A stretch of DNA of 64,000 nt from NCBI GenBank assembly GCA_027493885.1, contig JAOSJZ010000001.1, positions 124,001-188,000 of the forward strand, given 5' to 3'. Shown here one piece after another: positions 31,974 to 41,145 of the stretch (positions within the stretch are counted from its first letter, which is position 1; each line of letters opens with the position of its first letter). A program made the position numbers and the translations under genes. Under the pieces are notes generated by a model. The model was not told the origin of the DNA, did not search any database, and worked only from the letters and a program-made list of their open reading frames with translations. Source of the DNA: Gaiella sp. Its GTDB lineage: Bacteria > Actinomycetota > Thermoleophilia > Gaiellales > Gaiellaceae.

Positions 31974-32942
31974 GAGCGGCCCAGACCGCCAGCTGACGGC
32001 CGGGCCCCGCGCCCAGGCCGAGCCGTTGCTGCCGGTGGAGAAGAGCAGCGGCTGCCACGGCTTCACGGGGATCGTCACGAGGGGTGTGTCAACGCCTGTG
32101 GCGATCTGGCGTGCGCGTGCCTGGGTGCCCATCCGGTAGACGATCCGCCCCTGGCGGTAGTCGAGCATCAGCGCAGCGGTCGGGAGAACCACCGTCGTCC
32201 CCGCGGCGGACGGGCCGACGTTCACCGTGGCGCCGACCTGGACGAGCGGGCCGACGAGAGCGAAGCCGATCGCACGCACGGTGGACGGGCCATAGTCGTC
32301 CGTGCGGAGCACCTCGCCGGTCCTCGAGAGGAGGACGATCCTCCCGTCGGCCAGCGCGGCGAGGACCCGCGCGGTGCCGACGCCCCTGCCCGATGTGAGC
32401 AGCCGTACGGGGCTCCCGACAGCCGTCCTGAACAGGCGGGCGCCCGAGGCGCTCACGTAGGTGATCGTGTCGCGGACCGCGTAGGGCACGCCCTCATCCG
32501 AACCCGCGCCGAGCACTATCGCCGCAGGCCCGTCCGTCTCGGACGAGGCGAACGCGAGCCGGCGAGCCGCGCGTCTCGTGGGCGTGGCCGTCCAGAGCTG
32601 GTAGTCGGTGATGTTGCCGCCGATGCTCGTCACCCAGAACGCGCGCCTGCCTGCCACGGCGACCTGGCCGATACCGAAGCGTCCGCTCGGGCCCTCGTCG
32701 CAGCCGACGATCGTCCGCGCGCCGAACGTCCACAGGCCGCGCGTCGCCGTGTCCCAGAGCCGGACGGTGCCGCAGTTCGCGCGTGTCCGGCCGACGGCGT
32801 ATGCGACCGAGCGGCCCGTGACGGACAGCGCCGTCACCGGGGCTGCGTCGACGACCGTCCGGCCCGGCGTGAGCGCCGCCGCGCCGCTCGCCGCGAGGGC
32901 CAGCGCGCCGGCGACCGCGGAGACGAGCACGAGTCGCTGCAC
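31968..32942 (-). CDS. secreted hypothetical protein, possibly beta-propeller-like
   Basis: GTG start at 32942 gives signal peptide QRLVLVSAVAGALALAASGAAAL. Confidence 0.6.
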   Translation of the reverse strand: MQRLVLVSAVAGALALAASGAAALTPGRTVVDAAPVTALSVTGRSVAYAVGRTRANCGTVRLWDTATRGLWTFGARTIVGCDEGPSGRFGIGQVAVAGRRAFWVTSIGGNITDYQLWTATPTRRAARRLAFASSETDGPAAIVLGAGSDEGVPYAVRDTITYVSASGARLFRTAVGSPVRLLTSGRGVGTARVLAALADGRIVLLSRTGEVLRTDDYGPSTVRAIGFALVGPLVQVGATVNVGPSAAGTTVVLPTAALMLDYRQGRIVYRMGTQARARQIATGVDTPLVTIPVKPWQPLLFSTGSNGSAWARGPAVSWRSGPLS

Positions 32943-33041
32943 GTCCGCATCATGTGCCCCGGGAGGTGAGGGCCGCATGACGATTCCGTTCGGAATCCTC
33001 GCGGCGCGGGTGGCGGGCCGGGAACCCGGTACCCTCTCTCC

Positions 33042-35705
33042 ATGCCCACCACGAGCTTCGGCCGCTTCGAAAAGGTCCTTCGCATCGGTGAGGGCCGGCG
33101 TCTCAAGCGCCTCGCCGAGCAGGCCGCGTACATCACCTCGCTCGAGCCAGAGTTCGAGGCGCTGTCCGATGCCGAGCTCCTCGCCAGGACGGCCGAGTTC
33201 CGTCAGCGGATCGAGAACGGGGAATCCCTCGACGACGTGCTCTACGAGGCGTTCGCCGCCGTCCGCGAAGCTCGCAGACGCGAGTCGGGCCAGCGCCTGT
33301 TCGACGTCCAGCTGATGGGCGGCATCGTCCTCCACGAGGGCGACATCGCCGAGATGAAGACGGGCGAGGGAAAGACGTTCGTCGCGAGCGCGCCGCTCTA
33401 CCTGAACGCGCTTGCGGGGAACAACGTCCACCTCGTCACCGTCAACGACTACCTCGCCAAGCGGGACGCGGAGTGGAACCGGCCCGTCTACGACCGGCTG
33501 GGCGTGTCCGTTTCCTGGATAGAGAACATGATGCCGTTCGACAAGCGCCGCGAGGCCTATGGCGCCGACATCACGTACGGCACGAACTCGGAGTTCGGCT
33601 TCGACTACCTCCGCGACAACATGGCCGTCGCGCTCGAGGGCACCGTCCAGCGCGGGCATGTCTTCGCGATCGTGGACGAGGTGGACTCGATCCTGATCGA
33701 CGAGGCGCGAACGCCGCTCATCATCTCGGGCGAGCCGGAGACGGCCGCGAAGACGTACTACGACTTCGCGCGGGTCGTCCGCGAGCTCGAGGGCGCGCCA
33801 CTCACGCGGAAGGTGATGAAGGGCGAGGACGAAACCGAGCTCTCGGGCGCCGACTACCTCTACGACGAGAAGTTCAAGACCGTCTCGCCCGCGCAGACGG
33901 CGCTCGACAAGGTCGAGCGCGCGCTCGGGATCGACAACCTCTACGACCCGCGCCACGTCCAGCTCGTCAACCACCTGACCCAGGCGCTCAAGGCGCAGTC
34001 GCTGTACAAGCGCGACGTCGACTACGTGGTGCAGGACGGCGAGGTCAAGATCGTCGACGAGTTCACGGGCCGCATCATGGAAGGCCGGCGCTGGAGCGAG
34101 GGCCTGCACCAGGCGATCGAGGCGAAGGAGAGCGTCCCGATCCGCGAGGAGAACGTCACGCTCGCGACGATCACCTTGCAGAACTACTTCCGCCTCTACG
34201 AGAAGCTCGCCGGGATGACCGGGACGGCGAAGACGGAGGAGAAGGAGTTCGTCGAGATCTACGACCTGCACGTCGTCGAGATCCCGACGAACGTCCCCGT
34301 CGCGCGCGCCGACGAGAACGACTTCATCTTCAAGTCGAAGGACGCGAAATGGGGCGCCGTGCTCGAGGACATCGTCGCGCGGCACGAGAAAGGCCAGCCC
34401 GTGCTCGTCGGCACGATCGCGGTGGAGACCTCCGAGTACCTCTCCGAGCTCCTGACCAGGCGTGGGATTCCGCACAACGTCCTGAACGCGAAGGAGCACG
34501 AGCGCGAAGGCGAGATCATCAAGGACGCGGGCGAGCCGGGCGCCCTCACGATCGCGACGAACATGGCGGGGCGCGGGGTCGACATCAAGCTCGGCGAGGG
34601 GGTGCTCGAGGTCGGCGGCCTCTACGTGCTCGGCACCGAACGCCACGAGTCGCGCCGGATCGACAACCAGCTGCGCGGACGCTCGGGCCGGCAGGGCGAT
34701 CCCGGCGAGACACGCTTCTACCTCTCGGCCCAGGACGACCTCGTGCGCCTGTTCGCCGGCGACCGGATCCACGGGATCATGGAGCGCTTCAAGATCCCCG
34801 ACGACCAGCCGATGGAGGCGTCGATTCTCTCGCGCCAGATCGAGAACGCGCAGAAGAAGGTCGAAGAGCAGAACTTCGTCTCGCGCAAGAACGTCCTCAA
34901 GTACGACGACGTGATGAACACGCAGCGCATGGTCATCTACGAGCAGCGCCGCCGCGTGCTCGAAGGCGACGATCTCTCGGAGGAGATCAGCGGATGGGTC
35001 GAGGAGGTCGTCGGCGCGAACGTCGCGCAGTTCACCGACGCCGAGATGTCGGAGGACTGGGATCTCGGTGGGCTCGTCGCGCAGATGCACGCGCTCTACG
35101 GCACGGACGTCACCCTGGACGAGCTGCGCGAGGAGGTCGATGTCCACAGCCGTGAGGCGCTCGTCGAGGAGTTCGTCGGAGACGCGCTCGACGCCTACGC
35201 CGAGCGCGAGGAAGCGTTCGGCTCCGAGCTCATGCGGGAGATCGAGCGCTACGTGATCCTCCAGGTCGTCGATACGCGCTGGCGCGAGCACCTCGAGTCG
35301 ATGGACTACCTCCGGGAGGGGGTCCACCTGCGTTCGATGGCGCAGAAGGACCCGCTCGTCGAGTACCGGGGCGAGGGGCACGCGATGTTCGAGGAGCTCG
35401 GTCGCGTCATCCGCGAGGAGGTTGTGCTCACGCTCTTCCACGTCGAGGTGCAGCGCGAGGAGGCCGAGCAGCAGCTGCAGCCCACCGCGGCGCCGCAGGC
35501 GCTCGCCTACGAGCACGAGCAGCTGCAGGGCGCGGACGCGATCGCCGCCGCCGGCGGCGGCGCCGCGACCGCGCTCGCCTCGCCGCCTCAGACGACGGCG
35601 ATGGGAACGCCGAGGCCCGTCGTCAACGAGCACCGCGACGTCGGGCGCAACGACCCGTGCTGGTGCGGGTCCGGCAAGAAGTTCAAGCGCTGCCACGGCG
35701 CGTAG
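33042..35705 (+). CDS. secA: preprotein translocase subunit SecA
   Basis: EMKTGEGKTFVASAPLYLNAL; TNMAGRGVDIKLGEGV; C-terminal GRNDPCWCGSGKKFKRCHG. Confidence 0.98.
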   Translation: MPTTSFGRFEKVLRIGEGRRLKRLAEQAAYITSLEPEFEALSDAELLARTAEFRQRIENGESLDDVLYEAFAAVREARRRESGQRLFDVQLMGGIVLHEGDIAEMKTGEGKTFVASAPLYLNALAGNNVHLVTVNDYLAKRDAEWNRPVYDRLGVSVSWIENMMPFDKRREAYGADITYGTNSEFGFDYLRDNMAVALEGTVQRGHVFAIVDEVDSILIDEARTPLIISGEPETAAKTYYDFARVVRELEGAPLTRKVMKGEDETELSGADYLYDEKFKTVSPAQTALDKVERALGIDNLYDPRHVQLVNHLTQALKAQSLYKRDVDYVVQDGEVKIVDEFTGRIMEGRRWSEGLHQAIEAKESVPIREENVTLATITLQNYFRLYEKLAGMTGTAKTEEKEFVEIYDLHVVEIPTNVPVARADENDFIFKSKDAKWGAVLEDIVARHEKGQPVLVGTIAVETSEYLSELLTRRGIPHNVLNAKEHEREGEIIKDAGEPGALTIATNMAGRGVDIKLGEGVLEVGGLYVLGTERHESRRIDNQLRGRSGRQGDPGETRFYLSAQDDLVRLFAGDRIHGIMERFKIPDDQPMEASILSRQIENAQKKVEEQNFVSRKNVLKYDDVMNTQRMVIYEQRRRVLEGDDLSEEISGWVEEVVGANVAQFTDAEMSEDWDLGGLVAQMHALYGTDVTLDELREEVDVHSREALVEEFVGDALDAYAEREEAFGSELMREIERYVILQVVDTRWREHLESMDYLREGVHLRSMAQKDPLVEYRGEGHAMFEELGRVIREEVVLTLFHVEVQREEAEQQLQPTAAPQALAYEHEQLQGADAIAAAGGGAATALASPPQTTAMGTPRPVVNEHRDVGRNDPCWCGSGKKFKRCHGA

Positions 35706-35724
35706 GCGCCTGCGGCGCCTACGC
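35700..35724 (+). terminator. hairpin at the secA stop
   Basis: gcgtaggcgcc-tgc-ggcgcctacgc, 11-bp perfect stem. Confidence 0.65.
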
Positions 35725-35777
35725 GCTAGAAGAGCGACGTACGCCCGTCTGTCCACGATGCTGCCGCCTGGGCTGCA

Positions 35778-36090
35778 TCAGCCCAGCCGCTCGAGGAGCT
35801 CGACCTGGCGTGTCGCCCTCCCTCTTGCCGATGGCCTCGCGGAGCTCGGCCTTGATCGGAAGCTTGTGCGTCCCGTCGCCCGTTGCCATGAACGACTCCG
35901 GAAGGGTCGGCGGTCGACCGCTCCAGCGACCTTCACGAGACCCCGCGTCCCGAAGAACTCGACGGCGTGGGCTGCGCAGTACGTCGTCGAGCGGGGCGGG
36001 ACCCCCGTCCTGTCGGCCACGACGACGGTGCTGCGCGGTACGTCGTCGAGCGGCGGCGCGCCCTCCGCCCTGTCTCGTCGTCCGTGGCGA
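35778..36090 (-). pseudogene. degraded DUF1905-like gene
   Basis: Fragments AVEFFGTRGLVKVAGAVDRRPFRS / SFMATGDGTHKLPIKAELREAIGKREGDT / QVELLERL fall in alternating frames. Confidence 0.5.
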
Positions 36091-36115
36091 ACGAGACCGG
36101 CAAGAACTCGGCACG

Positions 36116-36910
36116 ATGTCGGCACACATGCGTGACGATCCGGCCGATACCGTGACTCCAGGGGGCGAGCCCGCCCCCCTGGGGGCACGTGGGGCGACGG
36201 TGTCGGCGACGGCGGTGCCCGGCGCACGTCGAGCGGCCGGTAGCCCCGACGCGGACGGTCGAGGTGCGCCGACGCCGCTCGTGCGGCTAGGCGGACGGAC
36301 GGCGCACCTCGCGATTGCGCTCGTCGCGGCGCTGGTGGTGTACGCGGCGCTCGCGGCGGACGTCGTCCACGGCGGTCGGATGACCGAGCTCGACTACGAC
36401 GTCTCGAACTGGATTGCGGGGGCGATGCCGACGCTCGCGGAGTGGGTCGCCGTCCTGCTCACGTGGATCGGCGGCGTCGTCGGCGTGACGGTGATCGTCG
36501 TCGCGACATGCTTCTGGCTGCTCACGCGCCGTGACCGGGGTGCAGCAATCCTCCTCGTCGCGGTGGCCCTCGGTGTCCAGTTCCTCGTCTTCACCGCGAA
36601 GAACGGCTACGAGCGGCCACGACCCGACGCGGGGAGCCCCATCGAGCTTCCGTCGTCGTACTCGTTCCCGAGCGGACATGCGGCCACCGGGGTCGCCGTG
36701 TTCGGGTTGCTCGGGCTGCTCGCGGCCGCCCGTGCGCCGGTCGCCCGCGGGTGGGCTCTCATCGTTGCGGGCTTCTCGCTCGGTGCTGCGATCGGGCTCA
36801 GCCGGGTGGTCCTCAACGTGCACTACCTTTCCGACGTCCTTGCCGGGGGATGTCTCGGGCTCGCCTGGCTCGCGACCTTCCTCCTGGCCGTGAGGCTCGC
36901 GCGACGGTGA
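36116..36910 (+). CDS. PAP2-family phosphatase
   Basis: KNGYERPRPD; SFPSGHAATGVA; SRVVLNVHYLSDVLAG. Confidence 0.92.
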   Translation: MSAHMRDDPADTVTPGGEPAPLGARGATVSATAVPGARRAAGSPDADGRGAPTPLVRLGGRTAHLAIALVAALVVYAALAADVVHGGRMTELDYDVSNWIAGAMPTLAEWVAVLLTWIGGVVGVTVIVVATCFWLLTRRDRGAAILLVAVALGVQFLVFTAKNGYERPRPDAGSPIELPSSYSFPSGHAATGVAVFGLLGLLAAARAPVARGWALIVAGFSLGAAIGLSRVVLNVHYLSDVLAGGCLGLAWLATFLLAVRLARR

Positions 36911-37249
36911 GGCTCGAGGAGCTCACGCCACAGCTCGAGACTGCCTTCGTTGCGCTGCACGGCGATACGAACGGCGCCGGCTCGTGTCGCCGCGTGGCCT
37001 GGTGAGTGCCCACCTGGGACGGGTGACGTGAGCGGCCCGCCTCCGAGAATCTCCTCCTCTCGACGCGTGGCGACCGTCGCGTGGACGTCTATCCGAGGGT
37101 CGGTGATGTCGCTGACGACGAGGCGGGACAGGACCGCAGCGACTCCATGCCGCGGTCGGATTCGGGTTCGTTCGAGCCGGGACCCCGCGGTCGGTCGTCG
37201 CACCGGAGCTCTGCCGGCGCACGGGGGCGAAGTAGCTACGATCGGTCGC

Positions 37250-38357
37250 ATGGCAGTCACCGACGACAGGCCCGTCGCCGACCAGCTCGCGGAGCTCGGG
37301 GCCCAGCTCGCCTGGGTCCGTGACTACCTTTGACCCGGACACGCTGACCAGCCGCCGGACGGAGCTCGAGGAGGCGATGGGCGCGCCCGGGTTCTGGGAC
37401 GACCAGGCCGAGGCGGCGCGCATCTCTACCGAGCACGCGCGCGTCACGCGCACGCTCGAGCGCTACGAGGCTCTTCACCGCGAGATCGACGACGCAACCG
37501 AGCTCCTCGAGCTCGATCCCGAGCTCGCAACCGAGGTCGCCGCGCAGGTTGCCCCGGTCCGCGAGGAGCTCGCGCGGCTGCAGGAAGAGGCCCTCTTCAA
37601 CGGCGAGTACGACCCCGGCGACGCCGTGGTCACGATCACGGCAGGAACCGGCGGCACCGATGCGCAGGACTGGGCCGAGATGCTGCTACGGATGTACCTC
37701 CGCTGGACGGCCGACCGCGACTTTCGGACAGAGCTCGTCGAGGCGAGCCCGGGGGAGGAGGCAGGGCTCAAGTCCGCGACGCTGTTCGTACGCGGTGAGA
37801 ACGCCTACGGCCTTTTCCGGGCCGAGCGGGGGGTGCACCGGCTGGTGCGGCTGTCGCCGTTCGACTCGGCGCACCGCCGCCACACCGCATTTGCCCAGGT
37901 GGTCGTCGCGCCGCTCCTGCCAGAGAGCGAGGACGTCGCGATCGACGAGGGTGACCTCCGCGTCGATACGTACCGCGCCAGCGGAGCGGGCGGCCAGCAC
38001 GTCAACAAGACCGACTCGGCCGTCCGCATCACGCACCTACCGACCGGGATCGTCGTGCAGTGCCAGAACGAGCGCTCGCAGACCTCGAACAAGGCGACGG
38101 CGATGCGGATGCTCCGCTCCCGGCTCGCCGAGCTGGCAGAGGAAGAGCGCGAGGCGGAGCTCGCGCGGGAGCGGGGCAGCAAGGTGGACGTCGGCTTCGG
38201 CAGCCAGATCCGCTCGTACGTCCTGCACCCGTACCAGATGGTCAAGGACCATCGCACCGACTTCGAGGCGGGCAACGCGCAGGGCGTTCTGGACGGTGCG
38301 CTCGACGGCTTCGTGCAGGCCTACCTGCTCGCGCGGGCGGCGGGGAAAGCCGCGTAG
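37250..38357 (+). CDS. prfB: peptide chain release factor 2, with programmed +1 frameshift at CTT TGA C (37328-37334)
   Basis: MAVTDDRPVADQLAELGAQLAWVRDYL-stop, then DPDTLTSRRTELEEAMGAPGFWDD; RASGAGGQHVNKTDSAVRITHLPTGIVV. Confidence 0.95.
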
Positions 38358-38362
38358 GCGAC

Positions 38363-39301
38363 TCAGCTCACCGTCAGCACGACGCTGCCTGTCTTCTGGT
38401 GCGTCTCGACGTAGCGGTGTGCCTCGACGACGGCCTCGAGCGGATACGTGCGGTCGATCACCGGGCGGTACGCGCCTGCCTGGAGCAGCTCCGCGAGCGT
38501 AAGGAGGTCCTGCTTCTCGTAGCGGACGATCCCGAGTCTCGCTCGCCTCGAGATCAGGGCGACCACCGCGTCGTGCCACATGAGCCCGGGATCGGTCGTG
38601 ATGTACGTCCCGTCGGACGCAACCGATCGTCGGCAGCGGAGAAACGCATGCTTGCCGACGGCGTCGAAGACGACGTCGTACGTCTCGCCGTTCCTCGTGA
38701 AGTCGTCCTTCAGATAGTCGATTACCTCGTCGGCGCCGAGCGAGCGCACGAGGTCGACGTTCGGCGTGTTGCAGACGGCGGTGACATGCGCGCCGAGGTG
38801 TTTCGCCACCTGCACGCCACCGACACCGATTGAGCCCGAGGCTCCGTAGACGAGGACGCGGTCGCCGGTCTCGACGCCGGCCTGGCGCAGGAGCGACATC
38901 GCGCTCAGCGCCCCGTCGGCGACGCTTGCAGCCTCTTCGAACGTCATTCCGTCGGGGATGCGGGCAACCGGCTCGGATTCCTCCACGCACACGTACTCCG
39001 CGTTCGTGCCCGAGCCGATCCCGAAGACGGGGTCACCGACGACGAGCTCGGTGACGGCCTTCCCGACCGACTCGACCTCCCCCGCGAACTCGAGGCCGAT
39101 CGTCCCCTCACGCGGCCGGAAGATCCCGAGGAGAAGGCGGCTGACGAAGTACTCGGCGCTGCGACGCCCGCAGTCGCTTCTGGTCGCCGAGGTGGCACGC
39201 ACGCGGACGAGCGCCTCGTCGTCCTTTGGCGTCGGCCGCTCCACGTCCCGCAGCCGCAGGACCTCCGGCGGGCCGTACCGGCCATAGGTGACTGCCCTCA
39301 T
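38363..39301 (-). CDS. zinc-type alcohol dehydrogenase-like / quinone oxidoreductase
   Basis: MRAVTYGRYGPPEVLRLRDVERPTPKDDEALVRV; VLVYGASGSIGVGGVQVAKHLGA. Confidence 0.88.
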   Translation of the reverse strand: MRAVTYGRYGPPEVLRLRDVERPTPKDDEALVRVRATSATRSDCGRRSAEYFVSRLLLGIFRPREGTIGLEFAGEVESVGKAVTELVVGDPVFGIGSGTNAEYVCVEESEPVARIPDGMTFEEAASVADGALSAMSLLRQAGVETGDRVLVYGASGSIGVGGVQVAKHLGAHVTAVCNTPNVDLVRSLGADEVIDYLKDDFTRNGETYDVVFDAVGKHAFLRCRRSVASDGTYITTDPGLMWHDAVVALISRRARLGIVRYEKQDLLTLAELLQAGAYRPVIDRTYPLEAVVEAHRYVETHQKTGSVVLTVS

Positions 39302-39532
39302 TGTGACCCCATCATGACGCCCCAGGCCCTCCGCGTCGCGAGAAAACCCAGGACTCGGCTACACTTCGGCGAACCTGAACCGGAGCGGCCTCTCGGGAGA
39401 GAGGTCGCGTCGAACGCTCTCGCACCGGTCATGGACGATCTCCTCACATCCCCCGCCGATCTTCCCGCCACGCTGCTCGAGGGGCCGGACGTCGCGACCG
39501 GGAACGGCGCGACCTCCGCTTCTGCGGGGGCC

Positions 39533-40216
39533 ATGATCGTCCTCGAGGACGTTCGCAAGGTCTATGACCCGGACGTCGTCGCGCTCGAGCGGGCATCGTT
39601 CGTGATCGAGAAGGGCGAGTTCGTCTTCGTCGTCGGGCCGTCCGGCTCCGGCAAGTCGACGATCATCCGTCTCTTGTTGAAGGAGCTCGACCCGACCTCC
39701 GGTCGCATCATCGTCGGAGGCCGCGACCTCACGCGCCTCAAGCGCTCGAAGGTGCCGCTCCTGCGCCGCAACGTCGGCTGCGTGTTCCAGGACTTCAAGC
39801 TGCTCCGCGACCGTTCGGCGTTCGAGAACGTCGCGTACGCGCTCCGCGTCCAAGGCGAGTCATCGACGTCGGTCCGGCGCAAGGTACCGGAGGTGCTCGC
39901 GCTCGTCGGGCTCGCGCACAAGGCCGGCTCGCGCCCCGACGAGCTGTCGGGCGGCGAGCAGCAGCGGGTCTCGATCGCGCGCGCCGTCGTCAACCACCCA
40001 CCGCTTCTCATCTGCGACGAGCCGACGGGGAACCTCGACCCCGACACGTCCGTCGGGATCATGCAGCTCCTCCACCGCATCAACACCGCGGGGACGACGA
40101 TCCTGATGGTGACCCACGACCGCGAGATGGTCGACAAGATGCGAAAGCGCGTGATCGCGCTCGACAGCGGCAAGGTCGTCCGCGACGAGCGTCGCGGCGG
40201 CTACGAGACCGAGTGA
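39533..40216 (+). CDS. ftsE: cell division ATP-binding protein FtsE
   Basis: FVVGPSGSGKSTIIRLL; LSGGEQQRVSIARAVVNHPPLLICDEPTGNLDP. Confidence 0.93.
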   Translation: MIVLEDVRKVYDPDVVALERASFVIEKGEFVFVVGPSGSGKSTIIRLLLKELDPTSGRIIVGGRDLTRLKRSKVPLLRRNVGCVFQDFKLLRDRSAFENVAYALRVQGESSTSVRRKVPEVLALVGLAHKAGSRPDELSGGEQQRVSIARAVVNHPPLLICDEPTGNLDPDTSVGIMQLLHRINTAGTTILMVTHDREMVDKMRKRVIALDSGKVVRDERRGGYETE

Positions 40217-40226
40217 GGGTATCGGG

Positions 40227-41111
40227 GTGACCAGCAGGTTGAAGCTCGTCGTCTCCGAGGCGCTGCGCTCGATCGGGTCGAACCTGTCGACGTCCTTCGC
40301 CGCGACGATGACGGTGCTGATCGGCATGTTCCTGCTGGGGCTGCTGATCGCGCTCGGCTCGTGGGTCGTCTCCTGGTCGGATCACGTGAAGGACCAGCTC
40401 GAGGTGAAGGTCTTCTTCGTCGAGACCGTGAAGCCCAAGGAGATCAACGCCGTGGGCTCGTTCCTGCGTTCGATGCAGGCGGACGACGCGATCCACGACT
40501 ACCAGTTCGTCTCCCGAAGCGAGGCGCTCGACCGGATGCGGAAGAAATACCCCGAGCTGACCGCGAACCTGCCCTCGAACCCGCTTCCCGACTCGTACGA
40601 GATCACGCCGAAGCACGCGGAGGAGGTCAAGCAGCTCTCGGCCGCGATCCGCGCGGAGAAGTTCGCGGGCGTCGACCGCGTCAAGGACGGGCAACAGACG
40701 TCGAAGAGGATCCTCCAGGTCGCACGCGTGATCGAGGTCGTCTTCCTCGTCGCCGTCGTCGTGCTCCTGGCCGCCTCGGTGCTCCTGATCGCGAACACGA
40801 TCCGGCTCTCGATCTTCTCGCGGCGACGCGAGATCGAGGTGATGAAGCTCGTCGGCGCGACGAACTGGTTCGTGCGCGGGCCGTTCATGGTGGAGGGGCT
40901 CGTCTGCGGCTTCGTGGGAGCACTCGCCGCGGTCGTGCTGCTCCTGATCGGCAAGGAGGCGGCGCTACCGGCGATTCTCGGCCACATCGACTCCTCGAAC
41001 GACGTGAAGGCGCTCGGGTTCGGCGTCACGGCGCTGATCCTGCTCGCGGTCGGCCTGGGTGTCGGGGCCGTCGGCTCGGGGCTCACGCTGCGCCGCTACC
41101 TCAAGGTCTAG
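40227..41111 (+). CDS. ftsX: cell division protein FtsX
   Basis: Follows ftsE; NTIRLSIFSRRREIEVMKLVGATNWFVRGPFMVEGL. Confidence 0.93.
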   Translation: MTSRLKLVVSEALRSIGSNLSTSFAATMTVLIGMFLLGLLIALGSWVVSWSDHVKDQLEVKVFFVETVKPKEINAVGSFLRSMQADDAIHDYQFVSRSEALDRMRKKYPELTANLPSNPLPDSYEITPKHAEEVKQLSAAIRAEKFAGVDRVKDGQQTSKRILQVARVIEVVFLVAVVVLLAASVLLIANTIRLSIFSRRREIEVMKLVGATNWFVRGPFMVEGLVCGFVGALAAVVLLLIGKEAALPAILGHIDSSNDVKALGFGVTALILLAVGLGVGAVGSGLTLRRYLKV

Positions 41112-41133
41112 CCTCGGCGCCGGGCGCCGAGGC
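41111..41133 (+). terminator. hairpin after ftsX
   Basis: gcctcggcgc-cgg-gcgccgaggc, 10-bp perfect stem. Confidence 0.6.
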
Positions 41134-41145
41134 TACGGTTGCCCG

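Noticed and set aside
31968-35756. 1262-aa ORF on the minus strand opposite secA
   Set aside because: High-GC antisense artefact; only the 31968-32942 portion outside secA has a plausible start and signal peptide.
36823-37260. rbfA-like minus-strand ORF (LSRLVVSDITDPRIDV)
   Set aside because: Only a short local resemblance; the rest of the frame does not look like RbfA.
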